64,000 bases of DNA from JACQFZ01 sp036381895 (GTDB lineage: Bacteria > Pseudomonadota > Gammaproteobacteria > Acidiferrobacterales > Sulfurifustaceae), in NCBI GenBank assembly GCA_036381895.1, contig DASVBY010000055.1, positions 1-64,000 of the forward strand, in the 5' to 3' direction. The notes under the pieces were generated by a model. The model did no database searches and had not been told where the DNA came from. It saw nothing but the letters and a program-made list of their open reading frames with translations. Within the stretch, counting starts at the first letter, position 1, and every line of letters begins with the position of its first letter. The translations under genes and the position numbers were made by a program. This document shows positions 9,092 through 17,689 of this stretch, in pieces.

Positions 9092-9119
9092 TTGCGCACG
9101 ACCCGCGATCCGTTACCAT
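9092..9119 (+). promoter_or_regulatory. Candidate sigma-70 promoter for hldE-hldD
   Basis: TTGCGC at 9092-9097 and TACCAT at 9114-9119, with a 16-base spacer, in the 95-bp gap after pyrF. Expected transcript start is near 9126, giving a short leader before ATG 9144. The boxes match the consensus at only 3 and 4 of 6 positions. Confidence 0.4.
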
Positions 9120-9143
9120 GCGCGCCGCGGAGAACACATACCA

Positions 9144-10100
9144 ATGATTCCCGAACTGCTGCGCAATATCCGCGATCAGCGCGTGCTGGTCGTCGGCGAC
9201 GCCATGCTCGACCGCTACTGGCACGGCGGCGTCGAGCGCATTTCCCCCGAGGCGCCGGTGCCGGTGGTCGCGGTGACGCGAGCGGACGAGCGGCCCGGGG
9301 GCGCCGCGAACGTCGCCCGCAACGTGCGCGCGCTCGGGGCGCAGTGCCGGCTGCTGTCGATCACCGGCGACGACCCCGAGGCGGACACGCTTGAGCGGCT
9401 GCTCCACGCCGAGCGCATCGATTGCACGCTCTACCGCGACAAGCTGATCAGCACCACGGTGAAGCTGCGCGTCATCTCGCGCAACCAGCAGCTGATCCGC
9501 ATCGATTTCGAGTCGCCCGCGAGCAAGGACGCGCGCGCGAAGCTCCTCGATCACTATCTGGCACACGTGCGCGACTACAAGGTCGTGATCGTTTCGGACT
9601 ACGGCAAGGGCGGGCTCGGCTACGTGCAGGAGATGATCACGGCGGCGCGCGCGGCCGGCGTTCCGGTGGTGGTGGATCCCAAGGGCGAGGACTACAGCGG
9701 CTATCGCGGCGCCACGCTGATCACGCCGAACCGCAAGGAGTTCGAGCAGGTCGCAGGTCGCTTCCGCGACAATGCCGAGCTCGAGCGCAAGGCGGGGGCG
9801 ATGGCGGCCGCCCTCGAGCTCGACGGCGTGCTGGTTACGCGCGGCGAGGAGGGCATGAGCCTCGTGGCGCGCAGCGGCCGCGTGCTGCACCTGCCGGCCC
9901 GCGCGCGCGAGGTGTTCGACGTCACCGGCGCCGGCGACAGCGTCATCGCCTCGATCGGCTGCGCCTACGCCGCCGGCGGCGCCGTCGAGGACGCGCTCGC
10001 GCTCGCGAACGTCGCCGCCGGCATCGTGGTCGGCAAGCTCGGGGCGGCGGTGGCGACGCCCGAGGAGATACTGCGCGAGCTGCAGCTGCAGGGGGTCTGA
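9144..10100 (+). CDS. hldE: D-glycero-beta-D-manno-heptose-7-phosphate kinase (HldE domain I only)
   Basis: Phosphorylates heptose-7-phosphate at C1 in ADP-heptose synthesis for the LPS core. 318 residues of PfkB/ribokinase fold: GDAMLDRYWHG at residues 14-24, the RPGGAANVARN substrate motif near residue 54, and the C-terminal VFDVTGAGDSVIA anion-hole and catalytic-Asp motif. In E. coli the protein continues into a nucleotidyltransferase domain (HldE domain II); here it stops after the kinase, so a separate hldC-like enzyme must be encoded elsewhere. It overlaps hldD (TGATG). Confidence 0.92.
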   Translation: MIPELLRNIRDQRVLVVGDAMLDRYWHGGVERISPEAPVPVVAVTRADERPGGAANVARNVRALGAQCRLLSITGDDPEADTLERLLHAERIDCTLYRDKLISTTVKLRVISRNQQLIRIDFESPASKDARAKLLDHYLAHVRDYKVVIVSDYGKGGLGYVQEMITAARAAGVPVVVDPKGEDYSGYRGATLITPNRKEFEQVAGRFRDNAELERKAGAMAAALELDGVLVTRGEEGMSLVARSGRVLHLPARAREVFDVTGAGDSVIASIGCAYAAGGAVEDALALANVAAGIVVGKLGAAVATPEEILRELQLQGV

Positions 10101-11107
10101 TGTACGTCGTTACCGGCGGCGCCGGCTTCATCGGCGCGAATGTGGTCGCCGCGCTCAATGCGCGCGGCATCCGCGACGTGCTGGTCGTGGACAATCTCGA
10201 GCACGGCGACAAGTTCCGCAACCTCGCCGACTGCGAGATCGCCGATTACCTCGATCAGCAGGAGTTCCTGCGTTTGCTCCAGGGAGCGCCGCGGAACCGG
10301 CGCTTCAAGGCGGTGTTTCACCAGGGCGCCTGCTCCGACACCACCGAGCGCAACGGCGCCTACATGCTCGAGAACAACTATGCGTATTCGAAGGCGGTAC
10401 TGCATTTCTGCCAGGAGCGCCGCATTCCGCTGATCTACGCCTCCTCGGCCGCGGTCTACGGCGCGGGCAAGGTGTTCCGCGAGGAACGTGCGTGCGAGGC
10501 GCCGCTCAACGTCTACGGCTACTCCAAGTTTCTTTTCGACCAGTACGTGCGCCGCGTGCTGCCGCGCAAGACGGCGCAGATCGTCGGCCTGCGGTATTTC
10601 AACGTCTACGGCGATCGCGAGCAGCACAAGGGGCGCATGGCTTCGGTCGCGTTCCATCACTTCCAGCAGTTTCGCGCCGGCGGCAGGGTGCGGCTGTTCG
10701 AGGGCTGCGACGGCTACGGCGCCGGCGAGCAGCGGCGCGACTTCGTGTCGGTCGAAGACGTGGTCGCCGTGAACCTGCACTTCCTCGCCCATCCGAAGCG
10801 CAGCGGGATCTTCAACGTCGGCACCGGGCGCGCGCAGACGTTCAACGACGTGGCGCTCGCGGTCATCAATACCTTGCGCGCCGAGGCCGGGGCGGCGCCG
10901 GTGTCGCTCGAGGAAGCGCAGGCGCAGGGGCTGATCGAGTACATTCCGTTTCCGGAAGATCTCCGCGGCAAGTACCAGAGCTTCACGCAGGCCGACATCA
11001 GTGCGCTGCGCAAAGCGGGCTACCGGGGCGAGTTCCTGACGGTCGAGCAGGGTGTGGCGCGCTACGTCCGGCGTCTGCTCGAGCGGTCGGCGGCGACGTC
11101 CAGCTGA
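10100..11107 (+). CDS. hldD: ADP-L-glycero-D-manno-heptose 6-epimerase
   Basis: Last enzyme of ADP-heptose synthesis; epimerises C6 of ADP-heptose. 335 residues of short-chain dehydrogenase fold: GGAGFIGAN NADP-binding loop at residues 6-14, the family-specific HQGACSDTTE motif, a YGYSK catalytic Tyr-x3-Lys, LRYFNVYG and the GEQRRDFV motif. It starts at ATG 10100, which shares a base with the hldE stop. A hairpin begins directly after its stop codon, suggesting the end of this transcript. Confidence 0.96.
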   Translation: MYVVTGGAGFIGANVVAALNARGIRDVLVVDNLEHGDKFRNLADCEIADYLDQQEFLRLLQGAPRNRRFKAVFHQGACSDTTERNGAYMLENNYAYSKAVLHFCQERRIPLIYASSAAVYGAGKVFREERACEAPLNVYGYSKFLFDQYVRRVLPRKTAQIVGLRYFNVYGDREQHKGRMASVAFHHFQQFRAGGRVRLFEGCDGYGAGEQRRDFVSVEDVVAVNLHFLAHPKRSGIFNVGTGRAQTFNDVALAVINTLRAEAGAAPVSLEEAQAQGLIEYIPFPEDLRGKYQSFTQADISALRKAGYRGEFLTVEQGVARYVRRLLERSAATSS

Positions 11108-11150
11108 CGCCGGGCGGGCGCACGCTCTGTCCGTCGGGCATCGCCCGGCG
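11108..11150 (+). terminator. Hairpin directly after hldD
   Basis: Perfect 9-bp inverted repeat CGCCGGGCG (11108-11116) / CGCCCGGCG (11142-11150) around a 25-base loop, beginning at the base after the hldD stop. There is no T-run, so if it terminates it would need Rho; it could also protect the mRNA 3' end. Confidence 0.45.
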
Positions 11151-11157
11151 CGCGTCC

Positions 11158-11185
11158 TTGACGGTTTCCTTGTGCCTCCTATAGT
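11158..11185 (+). promoter_or_regulatory. Candidate sigma-70 promoter at the head of the polysaccharide locus
   Basis: TTGACG at 11158-11163 and TATAGT at 11180-11185, each 5 of 6 to consensus, 16-base spacer. This is the best-matching promoter I found in the window. It would start transcription near 11192, about 430 bases before the first recognisable gene, implying a long untranslated leader or a non-coding transcript. Confidence 0.55.
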
Positions 11186-11623
11186 TCTCGGCGATTCGAC
11201 GCACCTTTCGATCCGGACGGCGTGCGTCGCGCGCTCGCGCGGCCGGAGGAGCGACCGCATCGTGCACCGCGCCGTTCGAAGTCGCGTGAGGCGCTAGCGG
11301 CGCTTCGGGCGCGAAGTTGCGTCCGAATTCCGGGTACGGCGCTGCGGCATTGCATCCGGGCGCGCGTCGGACCGATCGCCTGATGGGCGGCCCTGTCCGT
11401 GCCGCGTTTGGACGAGGCGCCGGTACCCGATATTTGCCTCGATCGCGTCATGGTCGCGAACGTCCGCGTTGCGCGTGCGACGACAGGCGCACCGGCGATG
11501 TCGGCGATGGCGAGGCTCCGACCGTCGGCGCACGTGTGCGAGAATGTCGCAACGCACGATCGGGCGCACGCTTCCGGTCGGCACCGGCGCCGCCGCGCCA
11601 TACTGGGGAGAACAAGAAAGCCC
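11186..11623 (+). other. Long gene-free leader region before the polysaccharide locus
   Basis: About 440 bp between the promoter at 11158-11185 and the ATG at 11624. Reading frames here have no recognisable protein similarity and look like ordinary high-GC random frames. The stretch is probably an extended 5' leader, an antitermination control region or a small RNA gene. I found no convincing ops/JUMPstart element. GGGGAG at 11605-11610 precedes the next gene at 11624 by 13 bases. Confidence 0.4.
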
Positions 11624-12637
11624 ATGCACGTACTCATCACGGGTGTGGCCGGCTTCATCGGTTCCGCCCTCGCGCTGCGCCTGCTCGAGCGGGGAGATCG
11701 AGTGCACGGCATCGACAACCTCAACGATTACTACGACGTGTCCCTCAAGGAAGCGCGCCTGCGGCGCTGCGCGCACGAGCGCTTCACGTTCGAGCGCATC
11801 GATATCGTCGATCGTCCGGCCATGGCGGAGCTGTTTCGTGCGCACAGGTTCGATGCGGTGGTGCACCTGGCCGCGCAGGCGGGGGTGCGCTATTCGATCG
11901 AGAATCCCTACGCCTATATCGACGCCAACCTCGTCGGTTTCGGCAACGTGCTCGAAGGCTGCCGCCGTGCCAAGGTCGCGCATCTCGTGTTCGCGTCCTC
12001 GAGCTCGGTGTACGGCGCGAATACCAAGATGCCGTTCTCCGAGCACGACAACGTGGACCACCAGGTCTCACTCTACGGCGCGACCAAGAAGGCGAACGAG
12101 CTGATGGCGCACACCTACGCGAGCCTCTACGGGCTGCCGTGCACCGGCCTGCGGTTCTTCACGGTGTACGGTCCGTGGGGGCGGCCGGATATGGCGCTGT
12201 TCAAGTTCACGCGGGCGATGCTCGCCGACCAGCCGATCCCCGTGTTCAATCACGGCAAGATGATCCGCGACTTCACCTATATCGACGACATCGTCGAAGG
12301 GGTAGTGCGGGTGACGGACCGCATACCGCGCCCGAATGCCGCATGGTCCGGCGCGAAGCCGGATCCGGCGAGCAGCTACGCGCCCTATCGTATCTACAAC
12401 ATCGGCAACAACCAGCCGGTCGAGCTGATGCGCTTCGTCCGCGCGCTGGAGCAGGCGCTCGGGCGCAAGGCGCAGCTGCAGATGCTGCCGATGCAGGAGG
12501 GCGACGTGCCGGCGACCTTTGCCGATGTCGAGAGCCTCTCGAACGACGTCGGTTTCCGGCCGAACACGCCGGTCGAGGAGGGCGTGCGGCGCTTCGTCGA
12601 GTGGTATCGGGCGTACTACGGAGTTTCGGCGCAATGA
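11624..12637 (+). CDS. UDP-glucuronate 4-epimerase-like NAD-dependent epimerase
   Basis: Extended short-chain dehydrogenase, 337 residues, predicted to interconvert UDP-GlcA and UDP-GalA. It opens with GVAGFIGS at residues 7-14, then DNLNDYYDVSLKEAR, a segment typical of UDP-glucuronate epimerases (CapI/LspL group). SLYGATKKANEL carries the catalytic Tyr-x3-Lys, and FFTVYGPWGRPDMA follows. ATG 11624 is used because the Rossmann fold starts there; upstream in-frame codons extend into non-coding sequence. ugd at 40.9 kb supplies its UDP-GlcA substrate. It overlaps manC by ATGA. Confidence 0.85.
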   Translation: MHVLITGVAGFIGSALALRLLERGDRVHGIDNLNDYYDVSLKEARLRRCAHERFTFERIDIVDRPAMAELFRAHRFDAVVHLAAQAGVRYSIENPYAYIDANLVGFGNVLEGCRRAKVAHLVFASSSSVYGANTKMPFSEHDNVDHQVSLYGATKKANELMAHTYASLYGLPCTGLRFFTVYGPWGRPDMALFKFTRAMLADQPIPVFNHGKMIRDFTYIDDIVEGVVRVTDRIPRPNAAWSGAKPDPASSYAPYRIYNIGNNQPVELMRFVRALEQALGRKAQLQMLPMQEGDVPATFADVESLSNDVGFRPNTPVEEGVRRFVEWYRAYYGVSAQ

Positions 12638-14034
12638 GCACGCTGCACCCTGTCATTCTCTCGGGCGGTTCGGGCACGCGCTTGTGGCCGCTCTCGCGCG
12701 AGCACTACCCGAAGCAGCTGCTCCGGCTCCTCGGCGACGGGACACTGCTGCAGCAGACCGTGATGCGGCTGCACGGGCTGCCGGAGGTGGCGCCGCCCGT
12801 GCTCGTGTGCAACGAGGAGCACCGGTTCCTCGTGGGCGAGCAGGTGCGCGAAACCGGAACGGCGGCGGCGGCGATTATTTTGGAACCCGAAGGCCGCAAT
12901 ACCTGTCCGGCCGCAACGCTCGCCGCGCTGCTGCTCCGTGAGCAGCAGGACCCGCTGCTGCTCATCATGCCGGCCGATCACGTGATTCGCGACGTCGAGG
13001 CGTTCCACGGGGCGGTAACGGCGGCGCTGCCGCTCGCGCGCGACGGCCGTCTGGTGACCTTCGGCATCGTCCCGAGGGCGCCCGCGACCGGCTACGGCTA
13101 CATCCGCCGGGGCCAGGGGAGCGCGGTGGCCGAATTCGTGGAGAAGCCGGACGCGGCGACCGCGCAGCGCTACCTCGATTCCGGCGAGTACCTGTGGAAC
13201 AGCGGCATGTTCCTGATGCGCGCGAGCGTGTGGCTCGAGGAGCTCGAGCGGCACGCGCCGGACATACTCGAATACTGCCGGGCCGCGTGCGCCGGGGGGC
13301 GGCGCGACGGCGAGTTCTTCCGGGTGGACGCACGAGCCTTCCGCCGCTGTCGCAGCGACTCGATCGACTACGCCGTGATGGAGAAGACGACGCGCGCCGC
13401 CGTGGTGCCGCTCGATGCCGGCTGGTCGGACGTCGGCGCCTGGTCGACGCTGTGGGAGGTGTCGCCGCGGGATGCGGCCGGCAACGTGACCCAGGGCGAC
13501 GTGTGCCTCCACGGCGTGCGCGATACCCTCGTGCTCGCCCAGCACCGGCTGGTCGCGGCGGTGGGCGTCAAGGATCTGATCGTGATCGAAACGGCGGATG
13601 CCGTTCTCGTCATGCATCGCGACGCCGCGCAGGACGTCAAGCACGTGGTCGAGGCGCTCAAGAAGCAGAAGCGGGGCGAGCACATCATGCACCGGCGCGT
13701 GTACCGGCCGTGGGGCTGGTACGAAGGCGTCGACGGCGGCGACCGGTTTCAGGTGAAGCGGCTTATGGTGAAGCCCGGTGCGGCGCTGTCGCTGCAGATG
13801 CATCATCACCGCGCGGAGCATTGGGTGGTGGTGAAGGGAACGGCTCGGGTGACGCGCGGCGACGAGGTCTTCATGTTGACCGAGAACCAGTCCACGTTCA
13901 TCCCGATCGGCGCGCGCCATCGGCTCGAGAATCCGGGCACCATTCCGCTCGAGCTCGTCGAAGTGCAGTCGGGGAGCTACCTCGGGGAGGACGACATCGT
14001 GCGGTTCGAGGACCGGTACAACCGGACCACGTGA
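12634..14034 (+). CDS. manC: Mannose-1-phosphate guanylyltransferase / mannose-6-phosphate isomerase
   Basis: Bifunctional enzyme making GDP-mannose from GTP and Man-1-P; the C-terminal cupin interconverts Fru-6-P and Man-6-P. 466 residues. The nucleotidyltransferase half has SGGSGTRLWPLSREHYPKQ at residues 9-27, the FVEKP motif and DAGWSDVGAW. The isomerase half (about 350-466) has RPWGWYE and the metal-binding QMHHHRAEHW motif. No phosphomannomutase is seen in the window. GDP-mannose is probably used directly, as there is no gmd/fcl fucose pathway here. Confidence 0.94.
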   Translation: MSTLHPVILSGGSGTRLWPLSREHYPKQLLRLLGDGTLLQQTVMRLHGLPEVAPPVLVCNEEHRFLVGEQVRETGTAAAAIILEPEGRNTCPAATLAALLLREQQDPLLLIMPADHVIRDVEAFHGAVTAALPLARDGRLVTFGIVPRAPATGYGYIRRGQGSAVAEFVEKPDAATAQRYLDSGEYLWNSGMFLMRASVWLEELERHAPDILEYCRAACAGGRRDGEFFRVDARAFRRCRSDSIDYAVMEKTTRAAVVPLDAGWSDVGAWSTLWEVSPRDAAGNVTQGDVCLHGVRDTLVLAQHRLVAAVGVKDLIVIETADAVLVMHRDAAQDVKHVVEALKKQKRGEHIMHRRVYRPWGWYEGVDGGDRFQVKRLMVKPGAALSLQMHHHRAEHWVVVKGTARVTRGDEVFMLTENQSTFIPIGARHRLENPGTIPLELVEVQSGSYLGEDDIVRFEDRYNRTT

Positions 14035-14116
14035 GCGACTCGCGTGCGCGTTCGACGAGCATGGGTCGTGGAGCGGAGGCAAGGCGCGGCGGCCGCGCGC
14101 GCGTCCGGCCCGGCTC

Positions 14117-15547
14117 ATGCTGCTGCGTAACGCGCTGGCGTATCTCTTCGCGCAGGGCATACCCGCCGCCGTCAGTTTCGCTGCACTCGCGATTTACAGC
14201 CGCCTCCTCGTTCCCGAGGAGTATGGGCGCTATGCGCTGGCGATCGCCGGGCTGTCGCTCGCGGGCGTCGTCGTGTTCCAGTGGCAAAGAGTCGTCGTCG
14301 CACGCTGGCTGCCCGCGCGTGCCGGCGATCGTGCGTTCCTCGGCGAAGTCCTCTGCGTGTTCGCCCGGCTCGCGCTCGGCGCGTCCCTCGCCGGCGTCCT
14401 CATCGTCTGGTTCTGGCCCGATCCGGCGTCGCGCGGCGTCGCGGCCTTGGCCGTACCGCTGCTGATCGCGCTCAGCTGGCTCGAGCTCAATCTCGTCATC
14501 GCCTCGGCACAGGCGGCACCGGGACGATACGGCCGGTTGCAGGGTGCGCGGGCGGTCGTCTCGCTCCCGGTCGGGGCGGGGCTCGCCTCGATCGGCGTCG
14601 GCGCCGCGGCGCCCATGTGCGGCCTGCTGCTGGGTGCGCTCTGTGCGGCGCTGCTCTTCGGTCGTGGTCCCTGGGCCGGCGTGCGCCTCGAGTCGCCCGA
14701 CCGGAAGGAGCTGGGGCGTCAGCTGGAGTACGGTCTGCCCCTGGTCGCAACGTTCGCGCTCGGTTGGGTGATCTCGGGTTCCGACCGGCTGCTGATCGGC
14801 TGGCTCCTGGGTCCGCCGGCCGCCGGCCAGTACGCAGTCGGTTCCGACCTTGCGCAGTATTCGCTGGGATTGCTCCTCGGCGCCGTCAATACCGCCGCTT
14901 ATCCGCTTGCCGTTCGAGCGTTCGAGAGCGGAGGACGCGCGGCGGCTGCCGCGCAGCTTCGAAGGAATTCCGAGCTCGTGTTCGCGCTCGCGCTCTCGGC
15001 GGCGGCAGGCCTTGCCGCCCTCACGCCGGAGATCGTCGATGCCGTCGTCGGATCCGGGTTTCGGGAGGCGGCGCAGGTGATGCCGTGGATCGCATTCGCG
15101 GCGGCCGCGGGCGCGATCAAGGCTTTCCATTTCGATGCGGCTTTTCACTTGAGCCGCAACAGCAGGGGCCTGGTGGCCAGCAGCGGTCTGGCGACGTTGC
15201 TGAACCTGGCGCTGAATATCGCGCTCATTCCGCTTTTCGGCATAGTCGGTGCGGCTTTCGCCTCCCTGTCCGCGATGACGCTGGGGGCGATCGCGAGCGC
15301 ATGGCTGGGGCGCAGACTGTTTCCGATGCCGCCCTTCCTGCCTGCCTTCGCGCGCGGCCTGGTCATGGCCGCGGGCGCCGCTGCAGGGGCCCGCTTCGGC
15401 GGCGCTTCGATCGAGGGCTGGCCCGGATTGCTCGGCGGACTCGCTGGCGGTACCGCTTGCGCCGTCGCCGGCGCGCTGCTGCTGGACATCGCCGGTACGC
15501 GCCGAGCGGCGCTGGCGTGGGCGCGCAAGATCATCGTCGCTCCCTAG
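14117..15547 (+). CDS. Wzx-type polysaccharide flippase (MATE/MOP superfamily)
   Basis: Integral membrane protein of 476 residues with about 12 hydrophobic helices, beginning MLLRNALAYLFAQGIPAAVSF, and the YSRLLVPEEYGRYALA segment near residue 30 that is typical of the polysaccharide-export branch of the MOP superfamily. Such proteins flip undecaprenyl-linked repeat units across the inner membrane. The 82-bp gap after manC and the absence of overlap suggest weaker coupling to the genes upstream. Presence of a flippase beside a Wzm/Wzt exporter is unusual. Confidence 0.82.
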   Translation: MLLRNALAYLFAQGIPAAVSFAALAIYSRLLVPEEYGRYALAIAGLSLAGVVVFQWQRVVVARWLPARAGDRAFLGEVLCVFARLALGASLAGVLIVWFWPDPASRGVAALAVPLLIALSWLELNLVIASAQAAPGRYGRLQGARAVVSLPVGAGLASIGVGAAAPMCGLLLGALCAALLFGRGPWAGVRLESPDRKELGRQLEYGLPLVATFALGWVISGSDRLLIGWLLGPPAAGQYAVGSDLAQYSLGLLLGAVNTAAYPLAVRAFESGGRAAAAAQLRRNSELVFALALSAAAGLAALTPEIVDAVVGSGFREAAQVMPWIAFAAAAGAIKAFHFDAAFHLSRNSRGLVASSGLATLLNLALNIALIPLFGIVGAAFASLSAMTLGAIASAWLGRRLFPMPPFLPAFARGLVMAAGAAAGARFGGASIEGWPGLLGGLAGGTACAVAGALLLDIAGTRRAALAWARKIIVAP

Positions 15548-15582
15548 GAAGGAGCGTACACGAGGGAAGGGCCAGGGTCGCG

Positions 15583-16467
15583 ATGCTTTCCGACAGAGCG
15601 ATGCTCAGGCTGCGCCGGGCGAGCGTGGCGGTTAAGCGTTTGCCGGGTTCAGTGCTGCTGCTCGATCGCGTACGCCGCGCGTTCGGCACGAGAAAGAGGG
15701 CAGTGACCGTGGGGGACTTCGACGGTGCACTGCGAATGCGGCTTCGCCTCGACGAGCACATGCAAAGCCAGACGTTCTGGTTCGGGTACTACTCGCGCGA
15801 CATCATCCTGCTCTTCGATCGCCTGCTCCGGCCGGGGATGGTCGTGTTCGACGTCGGCGCCAACGTGGGCGAAATCGCCCTGGCCGCGGCGCGGCGCGTG
15901 GGGCCGCACGGGCGCGTCTACGCCTTCGAGCCCGTGCCGCACCTGTATCGAAGCCTCGAAGAACATGTGGCGATGAACCGGCTGCGGCAGGTGGTTCCGG
16001 TCGCGCAAGGGCTGCTGAACGCAGAGACGGAGTGTACGATCTTCGAAGCGCCGGCACCGTTCCGGGACGGCATGCTGCACACGGGGCTCGCGACGATATA
16101 TGGAGACGAGATACGTTCACGTGCGGCGGGGCGTGTGCCGATGACCACCCTCGATTCGTACTGCCGTCGGATGCGGATACCGCGGATCGACGTTATGAAG
16201 ATCGACGTGGAGGGCGCCGAGCGCGCGGTGCTCGAGGGTGGCATCGAAACGATCGGGAGACTCCGTCCGTATATCGTCGTCGAGGTGCAGGCAGAGACCG
16301 CGAGGCGGGCCGGATACGCACCGGCGGAGCTGATGAACTTCATGATGTCGCTCGATTACGTGTTATTCGATATCGGGCGGAAAGCGAAGCTCGTGCCGCT
16401 GACGAGCGCCGCGAGAGTGAGCTTCAGCAACGTCTTGTGCGTGCCGCGAAAGGCTCCGGTGCCGTGA
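15583..16467 (+). CDS. FkbM-family SAM-dependent methyltransferase
   Basis: 294-residue methyltransferase. The SAM-binding motif VVFDVGANVGEIALAAARR lies near residue 87, then VYAFEPVP (motif II), and the family-defining DVMKIDVEGAERAVLEGG near residue 205. FkbM proteins O-methylate sugars and polyketides, so a role in methylating a glycan residue fits the location. ATG 15583 is chosen; the N-terminal 70 residues are basic and less conserved. Its stop overlaps the GTG start of the next glycosyltransferase. Confidence 0.85.
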   Translation: MLSDRAMLRLRRASVAVKRLPGSVLLLDRVRRAFGTRKRAVTVGDFDGALRMRLRLDEHMQSQTFWFGYYSRDIILLFDRLLRPGMVVFDVGANVGEIALAAARRVGPHGRVYAFEPVPHLYRSLEEHVAMNRLRQVVPVAQGLLNAETECTIFEAPAPFRDGMLHTGLATIYGDEIRSRAAGRVPMTTLDSYCRRMRIPRIDVMKIDVEGAERAVLEGGIETIGRLRPYIVVEVQAETARRAGYAPAELMNFMMSLDYVLFDIGRKAKLVPLTSAARVSFSNVLCVPRKAPVP

Positions 16468-17579
16468 TCTCCCGCACGGGCAGAGTCGCCTTCTTTCTGC
16501 CTTCACTGGAGGGCGGCGGCGCCGAGCGCGTGATGGTGGCTCTCGCCAATGGTCTCGCGGCGCGCGCGCTGCCGGTCGATCTGGTGCTCGCTCGCGCCGA
16601 CGGACCGTACGCGAGCGAAGTGAGCGAGCGCGTGCGCGTGGTGGACCTGGGCGTGCGCCGGGTGGCGCGCAGTGTGCCGCACCTGGCCCGGTACTTCCGG
16701 CGCGAGCGCCCGCGGGCGATGCTGTCGGCGATGACGCACGCGAACGTGGCGGCGTTGTTCGCGAAGAAACTCGCGGGCGTCGCAACCCGCATGGTGGTCT
16801 CCGAGCACGCGAGCTGGTCGCCGCACCCGCGCTGCGGACCGCGGATACGCGAGCCGGCGATACGTGCGCTTGCGCGGCGGGTGTACGGTGCGGCCGACCG
16901 CGTGGTCGCGGTATCGAACGGGGTCGCGCGGGAGCTGGTCGATAGGGCGCGTCTGAGCGCCGCGCACGTCGAGGTCGTGTACAACCCGATCGACATCGAC
17001 CGGATTCTGGCGTTGAGTCGGACGCCGATCGAGCACCCGTGGTACCAAGACACCAGTCGGCCCGTCGTGCTGGGGGCGGGAAGGCTCGCGGCGGAGAAGG
17101 ACTTCGCGACGCTGCTCCGCGCGTTCGAGACCGTGCGCCGCGTCCGCGGCGCGCGTCTCGTGATCCTGGGAGAGGGCGCAGAGCGTGCGCGCCTGCAGGT
17201 TCTTGCAGCGCAGCTCGGGCTCGAGGGGACCGTGGAGCTGCCGGGCTTCGTCGAGAACCCGTTTCCGTGGATGCGGCGGGCGGCGGTGCTGGCGATGTCT
17301 TCGCTGTGGGAGGGATTCGGCAACGTGCTCGTCGAGGCGATGGCCTGCGGCACGGCGGCAGTGAGCACGGACTGCCCGAGCGGACCCGCCGAAGTGCTGG
17401 AGGGCGGGCGTTGGGGACGGCTGGTGCCGCTCGGCGATGCGGCGGCGCTGGCGGCGGCGATCGTGGACGGAATCGACGGGCGACTGGAGCGTCCGGAGCC
17501 GGACTACTTGAAGGCGCGCTTCGGCGTGGAGTGGGCCGTCGGCCGCTATGCGGAAGTCATAGGTTGCAGGTACGCATGA
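16464..17579 (+). CDS. Glycosyltransferase, GT4 family
   Basis: 371-residue GT-B glycosyltransferase. The N-terminal LPSLEGGGAERVM motif (residues 12-24) is typical of GT4 enzymes acting on polysaccharides. The C-terminal half has GAGRLAAEKDFATLLRAF and the nucleotide-binding E-x7-E region SSLWEGFGNVLVEAMACG. It starts at GTG 16464, overlapping the FkbM stop by 4 bases, so the two are co-translated. Donor and acceptor cannot be read from sequence. Confidence 0.88.
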   Translation: MISRTGRVAFFLPSLEGGGAERVMVALANGLAARALPVDLVLARADGPYASEVSERVRVVDLGVRRVARSVPHLARYFRRERPRAMLSAMTHANVAALFAKKLAGVATRMVVSEHASWSPHPRCGPRIREPAIRALARRVYGAADRVVAVSNGVARELVDRARLSAAHVEVVYNPIDIDRILALSRTPIEHPWYQDTSRPVVLGAGRLAAEKDFATLLRAFETVRRVRGARLVILGEGAERARLQVLAAQLGLEGTVELPGFVENPFPWMRRAAVLAMSSLWEGFGNVLVEAMACGTAAVSTDCPSGPAEVLEGGRWGRLVPLGDAAALAAAIVDGIDGRLERPEPDYLKARFGVEWAVGRYAEVIGCRYA

Positions 17580-17689
17580 TCCGGCGCGCGGCCGCGACGT
17601 ATCGCGGCGGCGATTCGCGGGAGTAGCGGCGGGGCAGGAGCAGGAAAGCAACGCAATCCGACCGGCGGTCAGGGACAACGACGAAAGGG

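Noticed and set aside
11399..11623. N-terminal extension of the UDP-glucuronate epimerase to 412 residues
   Set aside because: The extra 75 residues have no similarity pattern and the Rossmann loop starts right after ATG 11624, as usual for the family.
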